64,000 bases of DNA from Oscillospiraceae bacterium (GTDB taxonomy: Bacteria > Bacillota > Clostridia > UMGS1810), in NCBI GenBank assembly GCA_015068705.1, contig SVJZ01000010.1:1-64000 (forward strand). Reading direction: 5' to 3'. A program made the translations under genes and the position numbers. Positions 18,012 through 25,783 of the stretch are shown here, piece by piece (the stretch's first letter is position 1; every line of letters begins with the position of its first letter). Under the pieces are notes generated by a model. That model was not told where the DNA came from. It saw only the letters and a list, made by a program, of their open reading frames with translations, and made no database searches.

Positions 18012-18545
18012 TTAGTCCAAGTGCAGAAATTCCAGAATCACACTCCACGCCTCGGTTAATCGTTCCAAAGACCAAGCGGCATTGGCAGGGCTGGTGGAGG
18101 GCAGCCGAATTGCTGCCATACCCGTTTGTGGTTGGCACAACCTGGTGTAGTAATTGTGCGATGTTGTCCCGTTGGTGTAAACGGCGCAAATATCTGCACA
18201 CGAAAATATTTCGCTCAAATCATTTGGTTTGGGGGATACAATACTGGCATCGCTCGATCCGATAATCTCGCAGCTTTGCAGCACATCCCAAACCGCAATC
18301 CCATGGAAAAAGAGCATATGGCGTTTTTGCTCCACCGTTTGCGGCACTTCACATCCGAGTACCGCCGCCATCACCTTCCAAAAACGATTTTGCGGATGTC
18401 CGTAAAAAAACTGCGTCCTTCTGGACATAACCGATGGAAAGCTACCTAATATCAATATACGGGAATTTTTGTCATAGAGCGGCGGAAAGGGGTGCTCCAC
18501 AAGACTCTTTTCTGCTAATAAATTTTTGGTTGTATCTCCCCGCAT
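18012..18545 (-). CDS. DNA-deoxyinosine glycosylase (uracil-DNA glycosylase superfamily)
   Basis: This 177-residue protein has the UDG fold. LILGSFPSV is the first catalytic motif, FYGHPQNRFWKVM follows, and LPSTSPANAAWS is the substrate-binding motif near residue 150. This matches the family annotated as DNA-deoxyinosine glycosylase, which removes hypoxanthine or other deaminated bases. The ATG at 18545 has a GGAGGTG site. It is a single gene with a shared terminator downstream. Substrate preference cannot be decided from the sequence, and a Mug-like mismatch enzyme is the main alternative. Confidence 0.88.
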   Translation of the reverse strand: MRGDTTKNLLAEKSLVEHPFPPLYDKNSRILILGSFPSVMSRRTQFFYGHPQNRFWKVMAAVLGCEVPQTVEQKRHMLFFHGIAVWDVLQSCEIIGSSDASIVSPKPNDLSEIFSCADICAVYTNGTTSHNYYTRLCQPQTGMAAIRLPSTSPANAAWSLERLTEAWSVILEFLHLD

Positions 18546-18682
18546 TTTCCACCTCCGTCAATAATTGATGCATATTACTTTGACTCCCTTGAAATGTGTC
18601 AACCCAAACTCTGTTATCATTGGGACCGACCGCCTCGGTAATTATACCTTTTTCGTTGTATGTCTATTCTACCACTCCTCCC

Positions 18683-18712
18683 AAAATATTTCAAGTATCC
18701 TCCGCATATATA
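18683..18712 (+). promoter_or_regulatory. sigma-E-type promoter of spoVB
   Basis: AAAATATT (18683-18690), 14 bases, then CATATATA (18705-18712) resembles the sigma-E mother-cell consensus (-35 ending ATATT, -10 CATACAnT). SpoVB is sigma-E dependent in Bacillus subtilis. No good sigma-A element lies closer to the start. Confidence 0.5.
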
Positions 18713-18748
18713 TGGAAGGACAACGCTTTAACAATCAGGGGGATTTTT

Positions 18749-20215
18749 GTGAAAAAACAGGAATTTATCACAAATGTTGCCATGATGAGTGCGTCCATGC
18801 TCCTCATCCGTGTGGTAACCATGAGCTTTCAGATATACACGTCCGCGCGCATCGGCGCAGAAGGGATGGGCTTGTTTCACCTCATTTTCTCGGTCTATGC
18901 ATTGTTTGTCACGCTGGCAACCTCAGGCATTTCATTGGCAGTTACCCGTCTTACCTCAGAGCAGCTCGGCAAATGCGGTGGCACCACCGGTCACATCGCC
19001 AAAAAGTGCATCACACTTTCGCTCATGATCAGCATTCCTGCATCGCTACTTCTTTTTTGCTCTGCCGGAATGATATCCTCCCGTTTTCTGGGGGATACAC
19101 GTGCAGCAACTGCTCTGCGCATTCTTGCTCCATCTCTCCCCTTCCTTGCCGTTTCCTCGGTACTGCGCGGATACTTTATCGGTCTTGGCAAAGTAACGGC
19201 GGCAACGTTGGGTCAAATGACCGAGGAGTTTTCCTCCATTGCCATTACCATCCTTCTGCTCAAACGGCTCATCGGCACGCCATACGCCGTTCTCTCGCTC
19301 ATTGTCGGGCAGGCAGTTGCAGAGGTGGTCGCCTGCACACTGGAATTTGGCATGTATGTCATTGGCAATCGGGCGCAATGTCAAAAAAGAGTGGTCATCC
19401 GTTTTTCGGATATCCTCTCCATCTCTGCACCGGTGGCACTTGGCTCGTATCTTCGTTCGGGATTGGTAACACTGGAAAATCTGCTCATTCCGTCCGGGCT
19501 TGCCGCATCCGGCATCCGTGATGCACTGGCACGGTATGGCGTGGTAAAGGGAATGGCGATGCCCATTTTGTTTTTCCCTACCGTGTTTCTCCAATCCTTC
19601 ATCTCCCTGCTTGTGCCGGAAATCGCCCGTCGCAGTGCCGCAAAAAACAACAGAAGCGTCTGCTATACCGCGGAAAAATCCATTGAGTACGCACTCGCCT
19701 TCGGTGTTCCGGTATGCGGTATCTTTTTATGTTTCCACTGGGAATTATCCCTGCAATTTTACCAAAACACCGAGGTGGGGCTATATCTGTGCATGCTTGC
19801 CGCATTGGCAGTCCCCATGTATCTGGATTCGGTAACCGACGGCTTGCTCAAAGGACTTGATCAGCAGGTAAGTTCGCTAAGGTACAATATCATCGATTCC
19901 ATTCTGCGCATCATTGCCATACACATGATTGTGCCGCGGTTTGGAATTACCGGTTACATTGGAATTTTGTATGGCAGTGAGTTGCTCAATCTCACCCTTT
20001 CCATGCGCCGCCTGATCAAAGTAACCGGAATCCATCCGCATCTTCCGCAAAATTTCATCCGTCCGCTCTTTTGTGTTGTGCCGGCGTTTATTTTACATCT
20101 GCTCATCCCCACTTGGGGCTTGTGGGCTGATATGGCAATTTTTTCGGCGAGTTATCTCCTTTTTTACATAATAATAGCCGCATGCACCAAAGGCACACAC
20201 GGCTATTTAAATTAA
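18749..20215 (+). CDS. spoVB: stage V sporulation protein B, MATE/MOP flippase family
   Basis: This 488-residue protein has about 12-14 hydrophobic segments and belongs to the polysaccharide/lipid flippase superfamily. The N terminus MKKQEFITNVAMMSASMLLIRVV and the motif ARIGAEGMGLFHLIFSVYAL are typical of SpoVB-like proteins. The role is export of a lipid-linked precursor for spore cortex peptidoglycan. The GTG at 18749 was chosen for its GGGGG site and to start at the first transmembrane helix; the frame is open further upstream. A sigma-E-type promoter lies 37 bases before it. It ends convergently, overlapping the radical SAM gene by four bases. A general exporter role is the alternative. 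Confidence 0.85.
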   Translation: MKKQEFITNVAMMSASMLLIRVVTMSFQIYTSARIGAEGMGLFHLIFSVYALFVTLATSGISLAVTRLTSEQLGKCGGTTGHIAKKCITLSLMISIPASLLLFCSAGMISSRFLGDTRAATALRILAPSLPFLAVSSVLRGYFIGLGKVTAATLGQMTEEFSSIAITILLLKRLIGTPYAVLSLIVGQAVAEVVACTLEFGMYVIGNRAQCQKRVVIRFSDILSISAPVALGSYLRSGLVTLENLLIPSGLAASGIRDALARYGVVKGMAMPILFFPTVFLQSFISLLVPEIARRSAAKNNRSVCYTAEKSIEYALAFGVPVCGIFLCFHWELSLQFYQNTEVGLYLCMLAALAVPMYLDSVTDGLLKGLDQQVSSLRYNIIDSILRIIAIHMIVPRFGITGYIGILYGSELLNLTLSMRRLIKVTGIHPHLPQNFIRPLFCVVPAFILHLLIPTWGLWADMAIFSASYLLFYIIIAACTKGTHGYLN

Positions 20216-20826
20216 TACTGTTTGATATAAGTACGAACACGCAGTGGAATACCAAGTGAATCAGCAATGACCTGGCACTGTGCGATCTGTTCGGGGGTAA
20301 TCACATCTACCACCGTAAACACCACACGGGGCACTACTGTCTTGCATTCTTTTGCAAATGCAAGCATACTGTCAAACGATTGTTCGCCATAGCAACTGTT
20401 GGTTACCTCCACAAAACTCTTCGCATCGGGGGCGTTTAAGCTGATGGATACCGTATCAAACAAGCCCTCCAACTCCAATGCGGTATGCTCTCTGCCTGCA
20501 ATCAGGTCGGACAAGCCATTTGTGTTGAGCCGGATGGGCAATTTGGTTATCCCGCGAAGGTGACGGCAAATTTCCTTGACATCATCCAACCGTTCCAGCG
20601 GCTCACCATATCCGCAAAATACAATTTCGTTGTATTTGCTCAAATCCCATTTGTCAAATTCGGCAATGATCTGCGCTACCGACGGCTCTTCTTCCCCAAA
20701 CCACAAGCTATCCGATTCACGGATACAATCGCCGTTTTGCCGGATACAAAATATGCACGAGCAAGGGCATTTATTGGTTACATTCACATACAATCCGCCA
20801 TCCAATTCATATAAAATCGTCATCAT
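20212..20826 (-). CDS. TatD-associated-type radical SAM protein
   Basis: This protein of about 204 residues carries the radical SAM motif in NKCPCSCIFCIRQNGD (CxxxCxxC) and GYGEPLERLDDV for SAM binding, then LRLNTNG- and SISLNAP-type strands. The NKCPCSC pattern matches the family usually found fused to or beside tatD nuclease genes. No tatD is present here. The start at 20826 overlaps the ECF gene stop by four bases and has a GGGAG site. Its 3' end overlaps convergently with spoVB. Its reaction is unknown. Position in the vitamin-type operon suggests, but does not prove, a link to cofactor metabolism. Confidence 0.85.
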   Translation of the reverse strand: MMTILYELDGGLYVNVTNKCPCSCIFCIRQNGDCIRESDSLWFGEEEPSVAQIIAEFDKWDLSKYNEIVFCGYGEPLERLDDVKEICRHLRGITKLPIRLNTNGLSDLIAGREHTALELEGLFDTVSISLNAPDAKSFVEVTNSCYGEQSFDSMLAFAKECKTVVPRVVFTVVDVITPEQIAQCQVIADSLGIPLRVRTYIKQY

Positions 20827-21332
20827 CTTATCTCCCATCCGAATTTTTTCTTAAATTCCACCCGGTCCAATGCATAACCCAATGCAAGAAACACCATCGC
20901 ACTTACAACCGGCTGGGCAATGCCGCCAACCAACGTGGCAACCGCCGTCTGCACCGACCCGTACAACACCCAGTCAACCACAAAATATCCTGCAAGACCT
21001 ATCATTGCGGAAACAAACAGGGCAAGCACATTACGCGCACATACCAATCGCCCGTGGCGGACAAACGGCAACACCAACAAACACTTTATCACCGCCGAAG
21101 GCAAAGCATATATGGCATAACCGCCCAGTAAATCTGCAAGCCCTGCACCCAATGCCCCTGCCGCCATGGCATAGGGCGCCGGAAGCAGGCAAGCGGCAAG
21201 ATACACAAATGCATCGCCCGCGTGAACATACGCCCCACCAATGCCCAAAGGCATTTTAACCACCAAGGTGGTCAAACAAACCAAAGCCGCAAGCAACGCA
21301 GAACGCGACATCACCCTTAAAGAACACCTCAT
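20823..21332 (-). CDS. ECF transporter S component, candidate vitamin B6 type
   Basis: This 169-residue membrane protein has about five to six hydrophobic segments. The segment GGAYVHAGDAFVYLAACL then GALGAGLADLLGGYA closely resembles the substrate-binding S subunits of the ECF family PF07155, which includes riboflavin-like, HmpT and PdxU transporters. The start at 21332 follows an AAGGAG site; the longer frame would run into the pyridoxamine kinase gene. Its neighbour 13 bases upstream is a pyridoxamine kinase, so vitamin B6 or a related pyrimidine is the best substrate guess. No EcfA/EcfT is present, and a shared energizing module elsewhere is assumed. QueT-type is the main alternative. Confidence 0.78.
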   Translation of the reverse strand: MRCSLRVMSRSALLAALVCLTTLVVKMPLGIGGAYVHAGDAFVYLAACLLPAPYAMAAGALGAGLADLLGGYAIYALPSAVIKCLLVLPFVRHGRLVCARNVLALFVSAMIGLAGYFVVDWVLYGSVQTAVATLVGGIAQPVVSAMVFLALGYALDRVEFKKKFGWEIR

Positions 21333-21345
21333 ATGTACTACTCCT

Positions 21346-22170
21346 TCACTTACCCATTTCAAACAGAAATTTTTCAAAGCATACGCCATCAAGCGGAGCA
21401 ATTCCCTGCTCATACGAGTATTGCGCCGTGCGAGCAATAAATTTGGATGCAAAGGTTACTGCATCAAATATACTTCTCTCCTGCGCCATATAACCACAGA
21501 TTATCGAGGCAAACAAATCACCTGTTCCTGCATAATACACCGGAATAATATCCGAAATGCACACATAATCTTGGCCATCACTGTACACATAATTGATTAC
21601 CTTATCATCTGTTTTGATACCGGTAATGATGATGGTTTCCACCCCGGTTTTTGCTATCTTCTTTGCCATGGTGCGCGCGGTATCGATGGTGATTTTCTCC
21701 CCCGTGTACGGCATTCCGCTCAAAATACACGCTTCGGTAACATTGGGGGTAATCACATCGGCATATTGAATCAGATGACGCATCTTGTCGCACATTTTTT
21801 CGTTGTAGGTGGAATAAATCTTTCCGTCGTCTGCCATCACCGGGTCCACCAGCACACGGGTACCGGAGTCGCGAAAATCCCGGATGAATTCGTCCACAAT
21901 ATCTATCTGCTCCTCCGAACCCAAAAAACCGCTGTAAATGCAATCGAATGTCATTCCGGTTTCTTTCCAAACCCGATAATAATCGCGCATTTTGTCGGTA
22001 TAATCATCAAAAAAGAATTTATCGTATCCGGTGTGGTTGGATAAAATTGCAGTGGGCAATGCACAACACTGCACACCATATGCGGTCAGCACAGGAATTG
22101 CCACCGTTAGAGAGCAACGGCTTGCGCCGGACATATCGTTGATTGCCGCCACTCGTTTTAATTCTGACAT
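21346..22170 (-). CDS. pdxK: pyridoxamine/pyridoxal kinase
   Basis: This 274-residue ribokinase-like enzyme phosphorylates B6 vitamers for PLP salvage. Supporting signs are DPVMADDGKIY near residue 100, TPNVTEACILSGM, and the anion-hole motif AGTGDLFASIICGYM with the catalytic Asp. Length is normal for PdxY-type kinases. The ATG at 22170 lies downstream of a promoter at 22206-22235. It is the first gene of a three-gene unit with the ECF S component and the radical SAM gene. Hydroxymethylpyrimidine kinase activity cannot be excluded from sequence. Confidence 0.92.
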   Translation of the reverse strand: MSELKRVAAINDMSGASRCSLTVAIPVLTAYGVQCCALPTAILSNHTGYDKFFFDDYTDKMRDYYRVWKETGMTFDCIYSGFLGSEEQIDIVDEFIRDFRDSGTRVLVDPVMADDGKIYSTYNEKMCDKMRHLIQYADVITPNVTEACILSGMPYTGEKITIDTARTMAKKIAKTGVETIIITGIKTDDKVINYVYSDGQDYVCISDIIPVYYAGTGDLFASIICGYMAQERSIFDAVTFASKFIARTAQYSYEQGIAPLDGVCFEKFLFEMGK

Positions 22171-22205
22171 GGGCTTGTCGCCTCACTTATACTGGATTTA
22201 CTCAA

Positions 22206-22235
22206 ATTGTACCATTTTTTGTACCCGTTTGTCAA
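22206..22235 (-). promoter_or_regulatory. promoter of the pdxK unit
   Basis: TTGACA (22230-22235) and TACAAT (22206-22211) are spaced by 18 bases on the minus strand. The predicted leader is about 30 bases, so no riboswitch lies between promoter and start. Confidence 0.65.
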
Positions 22236-22348
22236 TTATATAACCTCGCCAAAGAACACCGTCCGGCGCGCCATTCTGATGACATGTAAAACAAACCTGC
22301 ACAATTTTTCCTGAAATGCCAAGGGATTTTCGGACAACATTACCCCGA

Positions 22349-22498
22349 TTACTTACCCAACAACTTTTCCGCCCGTTTTGCGATCCGTGCGCCATTGGTC
22401 ATCAGGCAAAGTGCATTCACTGCCAAAATACCGGCGCAAATCAACCGTAACGTCAAAAGCATATTGCATCCCATCGACTGCACCTCGTTTTTTTTCAT
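22349..22498 (-). CDS. small single-pass membrane protein
   Basis: This 49-residue frame begins MKKNEVQSMGCN, has one hydrophobic segment (LLTLRLICAGILAVNALCLM) and ends with a basic tail (AKRAEKLLGK). An AAAGGAG site lies nine bases before the ATG at 22498, which supports translation. No family is recognised. It is divergent from the HTH regulator at 22636, so a regulatory link is possible but not shown. It could be a false frame, but the ribosome site and hydrophobic pattern favour a real small protein. Confidence 0.5.
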   Translation of the reverse strand: MKKNEVQSMGCNMLLTLRLICAGILAVNALCLMTNGARIAKRAEKLLGK

Positions 22499-22563
22499 CG
22501 CTTCCCACTCCTTTCCAAAAATAGTATGAACAAAATCACACTGAATATGCCCGTGCAGGTGAG

Positions 22564-22592
22564 TTGACAAAAAAGTGGGATTGATTTATAAT
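22564..22592 (+). promoter_or_regulatory. consensus sigma-A promoter of the HTH regulator
   Basis: TTGACA (22564-22569) and TATAAT (22587-22592) with 17-base spacing form a perfect vegetative consensus on the plus strand, about 44 bases before the ATG. Confidence 0.85.
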
Positions 22593-22635
22593 TTATCATA
22601 TAGAAAATTCAGGTGATTGGTCGGAGGTAAGTCAT

Positions 22636-22971
22636 ATGGATGCATTACGTTATGATGCAGTGGGTGCGCGGATTGCCCGATATCGAAAAATGCTCGGATG
22701 GACGCAGGAACGTCTGGCAGAAGAGGCAGACCTTTCCAAAAACTTTGTATCCAAACTCGAAACCGGAAACTGCGGTGCACGTTTGGATGTATATTATCGT
22801 ATTTCCATGGCACTGGATGTATCTCTTGATGCATTGGTCAGTGATTTGGTACCGGCAGACAGTGCCAGCCAGGCGCGCTCTTTTTCCCGTGAACTTACCC
22901 GTTTCAGCCCCCTGCAAAAGCGTCTACTTAATGACTATATCGCCCTGCTCCGACAATATGACGAAATATAA
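22636..22971 (+). CDS. XRE-family helix-turn-helix regulator
   Basis: This 111-residue protein has an N-terminal Cro/CI-type HTH: VGARIARYRKMLGWTQERLA, then DLSKNFVSKLETGNCGARLDVYYRISMALDVSLDAL. The C-terminal 40 residues are mostly helical and may allow dimerization. The ATG has a GGAGGTAA site and a perfect sigma-A promoter upstream. A terminator follows directly. It is monocistronic and may be autoregulated. Target genes are not evident. Confidence 0.93.
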   Translation: MDALRYDAVGARIARYRKMLGWTQERLAEEADLSKNFVSKLETGNCGARLDVYYRISMALDVSLDALVSDLVPADSASQARSFSRELTRFSPLQKRLLNDYIALLRQYDEI

Positions 22972-22974
22972 AAA

Positions 22975-23005
22975 AGCGACTTGCTCTTATGCAAGTCGCT
23001 TTTTC
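22975..23005. terminator. bidirectional terminator
   Basis: AGCGACTTGC and GCAAGTCGCT arms with a six-base loop are followed by TTTTT. It separates the HTH gene from the convergent fsa gene. Confidence 0.88.
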
Positions 23006-23014
23006 ATTTCTAGC

Positions 23015-23665
23015 TTATTTCGCTACTCCTTCCCAATCCTTTAAAAACCGCTCGATTCCAATGGTTGTTAATGGGTGATTGACCATCTGCTCAATCACTT
23101 TATACGGAACGGTTGCGATGTTGCTCCCTGCCTGCGCCGAACGTATCACATGCAAGGGACTTCTTATCGATGCTGCAATGATTTCGGTTTTGATGTTATG
23201 TATGGAAAAAATCTGTGCGATTTCTTCAACCAGATTCATTCCATCGCTGCCAATATCGTCTAGCCTCCCCAAAAACGGGCTGACGTATGTTGCACCGGCA
23301 CGTGCCGCCAAAAGTGCCTGTGCCGCCGAAAATATCAGGGTCAAGTTTGTTTTTATCCCCTTTTTTGAAAGTTGCTTGGTGGCCTTTAATCCTTCCGCAC
23401 ACATGGGGATCTTGATAACCACATTGGGGTTATTGATCTTTTGTATGAGATTCTCCGCCTCTTGAACCATCTGTTCCGCGTCCAGGGAAATCACCTCGGC
23501 ACTGACGGGACCGTCAACAATCTCACCGATTTCCTTCACCACTTCCACAAAATCCCTTCCCTCTTTGGCAATCAGGGACGGATTGGTGGTAACACCACAA
23601 ATAACACCCATTTCGTTTGCTTTTTTAATTTCTTCCACATTCGCCGTGTCAATAAATAGTTTCAT
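23015..23665 (-). CDS. fsa: fructose-6-phosphate aldolase / transaldolase-like
   Basis: This 216-residue TIM-barrel aldolase is of the short transaldolase (TalC/FSA) family. [26 protein letters not shown], the Schiff-base lysine in [14 protein letters not shown] and the C-terminal [12 protein letters not shown] are all typical. It either transfers dihydroxyacetone units in the pentose phosphate pathway or cleaves fructose 6-phosphate; sequence alone does not separate the two. The ATG at 23665 was chosen over a longer frame to 23716, which would overlap the palindrome. The divergent DeoR-family gene shares its control region and is the likely regulator. Confidence 0.93.
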   Translation of the reverse strand: MKLFIDTANVEEIKKANEMGVICGVTTNPSLIAKEGRDFVEVVKEIGEIVDGPVSAEVISLDAEQMVQEAENLIQKINNPNVVIKIPMCAEGLKATKQLSKKGIKTNLTLIFSAAQALLAARAGATYVSPFLGRLDDIGSDGMNLVEEIAQIFSIHNIKTEIIAASIRSPLHVIRSAQAGSNIATVPYKVIEQMVNHPLTTIGIERFLKDWEGVAK

Positions 23666-23700
23666 GTCGCCTTTGTTCCTTTCAAGATGTTTTTTATGCA

Positions 23701-23716
23701 TTGACAAACGTGTCAA
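23701..23716. promoter_or_regulatory. palindromic operator between fsa and deoR-type gene
   Basis: TTGACA-AACG-TGTCAA is a perfect 6+6 inverted repeat. It covers the -35 of the deoR promoter and lies just downstream of the predicted fsa start site. One bound repressor dimer could therefore control both directions. Confidence 0.55.
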
Positions 23717-23729
23717 CCATGAGTATAAT
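23701..23729 (+). promoter_or_regulatory. consensus promoter of the DeoR-family regulator
   Basis: TTGACA (23701-23706) and TATAAT (23724-23729) are spaced by 17 bases on the plus strand, a perfect sigma-A consensus. Confidence 0.8.
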
Positions 23730-23755
23730 TATACCATGCAATCAAATAAAATCAA
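23728..23755 (-). promoter_or_regulatory. promoter of fsa
   Basis: TTGATT (23750-23755) and TATAAT (23728-23733) are spaced by 16 bases on the minus strand. The -10 elements of the two divergent promoters overlap by two bases. Confidence 0.6.
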
Positions 23756-23810
23756 TATCGGCGATGTTTTTTCAAAACAATCAAAAACAATCAAACAGAG
23801 GTGGACAATT

Positions 23811-24557
23811 ATGTACCAAAAAGAGCGAACCAATCAAATTCTTCATATCTTAAAAAATGTGCATTATACCACCGTCAATTATCTGGTGGAACAGCTTCAT
23901 TACAGCCCTGCCACCATACGGCGTGATTTAACTCTACTGCAAAAGCAGGGACTGGTAAAACGCAGTCATGGCGGCGTGGAACTGAATAACGAAAGCGACA
24001 CTCCTTTTATCTTCCGGCAACACAGTATGAAATCAGAAAAGAGCAAAATGGCAGAGGCGGCGGCAAAGCTGGTAAAGGATCGTGATGTTGTTTTTCTGGA
24101 TGGTTCCAGTACCGTGCAATACATCGGACATTTCCTAATCTCCAAAAAAGATATCTGTGTAATCACAAATAATCTCCGGCTTGCATCCTTTCTTGGAGAA
24201 AATGGAATTGAGGTGTATTGTGCCGGAGGAAAAATCACAGAATTGCCGGGCACGGCATCCGGTATGCTCACCGCACATTCCTTTTCCTCGTTTCGGGCAG
24301 ATATTATGTTTTTCTCTACCGATGGAATCGATGAAAACGGCATCATCACCATCAAGCCCGAGGGATACTTTCTCCATAATAATGCTATGCTGGAACACTC
24401 AAAAACCCATGTATATCTCTGCGGAAGCGATAAGGTGGGAAAGCATTCCAAGATTGTTCAGTGCGATTTGAGTAGCATTGATTATTTCATCAGCGACCAT
24501 CCCCTGCCCCAACCCTTAAAGGACAAATTCCCAAACACTTCCTATATTCATGTTTGA
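23811..24557 (+). CDS. DeoR/GlpR-family transcriptional regulator
   Basis: This 248-residue regulator has an N-terminal DeoR HTH (RTNQILHILKNVHYTTVNYL, then SPATIRRDLTLLQKQGLVKRSHGG) and a C-terminal sugar-phosphate isomerase-like sensor domain (FLDGSSTVQYIG, ITNNLRLASFL). Such proteins usually repress sugar genes and respond to a phosphorylated sugar. The ATG at 23811 has a GAGGTGG site. The frame continues upstream through the promoter and so was trimmed. It is divergent from fsa with a shared palindrome, so the transaldolase-like gene is its likely target. Confidence 0.93.
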   Translation: MYQKERTNQILHILKNVHYTTVNYLVEQLHYSPATIRRDLTLLQKQGLVKRSHGGVELNNESDTPFIFRQHSMKSEKSKMAEAAAKLVKDRDVVFLDGSSTVQYIGHFLISKKDICVITNNLRLASFLGENGIEVYCAGGKITELPGTASGMLTAHSFSSFRADIMFFSTDGIDENGIITIKPEGYFLHNNAMLEHSKTHVYLCGSDKVGKHSKIVQCDLSSIDYFISDHPLPQPLKDKFPNTSYIHV

Positions 24558-24581
24558 TGCTTTTAAGGTATTTATTGTATG

Positions 24582-24615
24582 AAAAAAGACCATTCTTCCG
24601 AATGGTCTTTTTTTC
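24582..24615. terminator. bidirectional terminator between deoR-type gene and tRNA-Leu
   Basis: AAAAAAGACCATT and AATGGTCTTTTTTT arms flank a six-base loop. It works for the regulator on plus and the tRNA on minus, and abuts the tRNA 3' end. Confidence 0.9.
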
Positions 24616-24702
24616 TGGTGCCGGTGGCCGGACTCGAACCGGCACGGTGTCGCCACCGGTGGATTTTGAGTCCACTACGTCTGCCAATTCCATCACACCG
24701 GC
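24616..24702 (-). tRNA. tRNA-Leu (anticodon CAA)
   Basis: An 87-base class II tRNA lies on the minus strand, with the 3' CCA encoded. The acceptor arms GCCGGTG and CACCGGC pair fully, the anticodon loop is CTCAAAA between GTGGA and TCCAC, a long variable arm follows, and the T loop is GTTCGAGTC. The anticodon CAA reads UUG. It lies downstream of corA and next to a shared terminator. Confidence 0.97.
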
Positions 24703-24783
24703 AAAATACTTTTCTATTATACAACATCTCTCCAACAATTTCAAGAGGAAATTTGCATTTTTTGAAAAATATTTTTATTTTTA

Positions 24784-25719
24784 TTAAAACATTTTATTTC
24801 GCACCAGAATTCCAATTGCAATTCCGGTTGCAATCAGGGTAATGAGTACCACAATCCAAAATGCATATGGTGATGCGGCAAACGGAATCCCTGCCACATT
24901 CATGCCATAAAAAGATGCAATCATGGTGGGCACCGACATTACAATGGTCAATGACGCCAACAGTTTCATCACAATATTGAGATTGTTGGAAATGATGGAG
25001 GCAAATGCATCCATGGTGCCGGACAGAATGCTTGAGTAAATATTACACATCTCAATTGCCTGCCCCACCTCAATGAGTACATCCTCCAAAAGGTCTTCAT
25101 CCTCTTCGTAAAGCTTGATAATCCGTCCACGGGCAAGCTTTTTGATGGTGCTCTCATTAGCTTTGAGCGAAGTGGAAAAATACACCAACGATTTTTCCAG
25201 ATCCAACAGCTGAATGAGTTCCTGGTTTTTCATGGAACGATGCAGTTGCTTTTCCACATCCTTGGAAATCTTATCAATCTGTTTCAGGTATTGCAGATAA
25301 CGCACCGATACCTTGTAGAGAATCTGAAACATAAACCGTGCCCGCATGGCAGTATTTACCCCCATCCGTCTGGGTGTGGTAAATTCACTCAAGATGGAGT
25401 TTTCTTTCAGACATACCGTAACAATATTGTCGGGGGCAAAGATAATGCCCAGCGGCAAGGTGGAATAGATAATGGCACCATCTACCTCGGTTGCAACCGG
25501 AATGTCCACAATCACCAACACCTGGTCGTCCTCCACATCAATGTGAGAGGTTTCTTCTTCGTCCAGTGCAGCACGCAAAAAATCCTGCTCCAGATTGAGT
25601 TCCTGTGCGATATATGCGATTTCCTTCTCATCCGGGTCAATGAGCGAAACCCAGCAGTTTTTCTCCACACAATCGGTTGGTCGAAGCACTCCCTCAACCG
25701 TCCGGTAATAATTGATCAT
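24784..25719 (-). CDS. corA: CorA-family divalent cation transporter
   Basis: This 311-residue protein has a cytoplasmic N-terminal domain, a long helical stalk (residues about 130-240) and two C-terminal membrane segments. The signature YGMN closes the first, within TMIASFYGMNVAG. This is the CorA family of magnesium (or cobalt/nickel) channels. The ATG at 25719 has an AGGTGA site. It follows cvpA by 64 bases on the same strand and may be co-transcribed. No magnesium-responsive leader was seen in the gap. Confidence 0.94.
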   Translation of the reverse strand: MINYYRTVEGVLRPTDCVEKNCWVSLIDPDEKEIAYIAQELNLEQDFLRAALDEEETSHIDVEDDQVLVIVDIPVATEVDGAIIYSTLPLGIIFAPDNIVTVCLKENSILSEFTTPRRMGVNTAMRARFMFQILYKVSVRYLQYLKQIDKISKDVEKQLHRSMKNQELIQLLDLEKSLVYFSTSLKANESTIKKLARGRIIKLYEEDEDLLEDVLIEVGQAIEMCNIYSSILSGTMDAFASIISNNLNIVMKLLASLTIVMSVPTMIASFYGMNVAGIPFAASPYAFWIVVLITLIATGIAIGILVRNKMF

Positions 25720-25783
25720 AACCGTTCACCTGCTTTCCGTTTCGTATGTAATTCAAAAATAATTTCTGCGTTTCCCCGCCGCT

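Noticed and set aside
20823-21452. QueT with a preQ1 riboswitch
   Set aside because: The protein resembles PF07155 S components more than QueT, and its upstream bases belong to the pdxK gene, leaving no room for a riboswitch.
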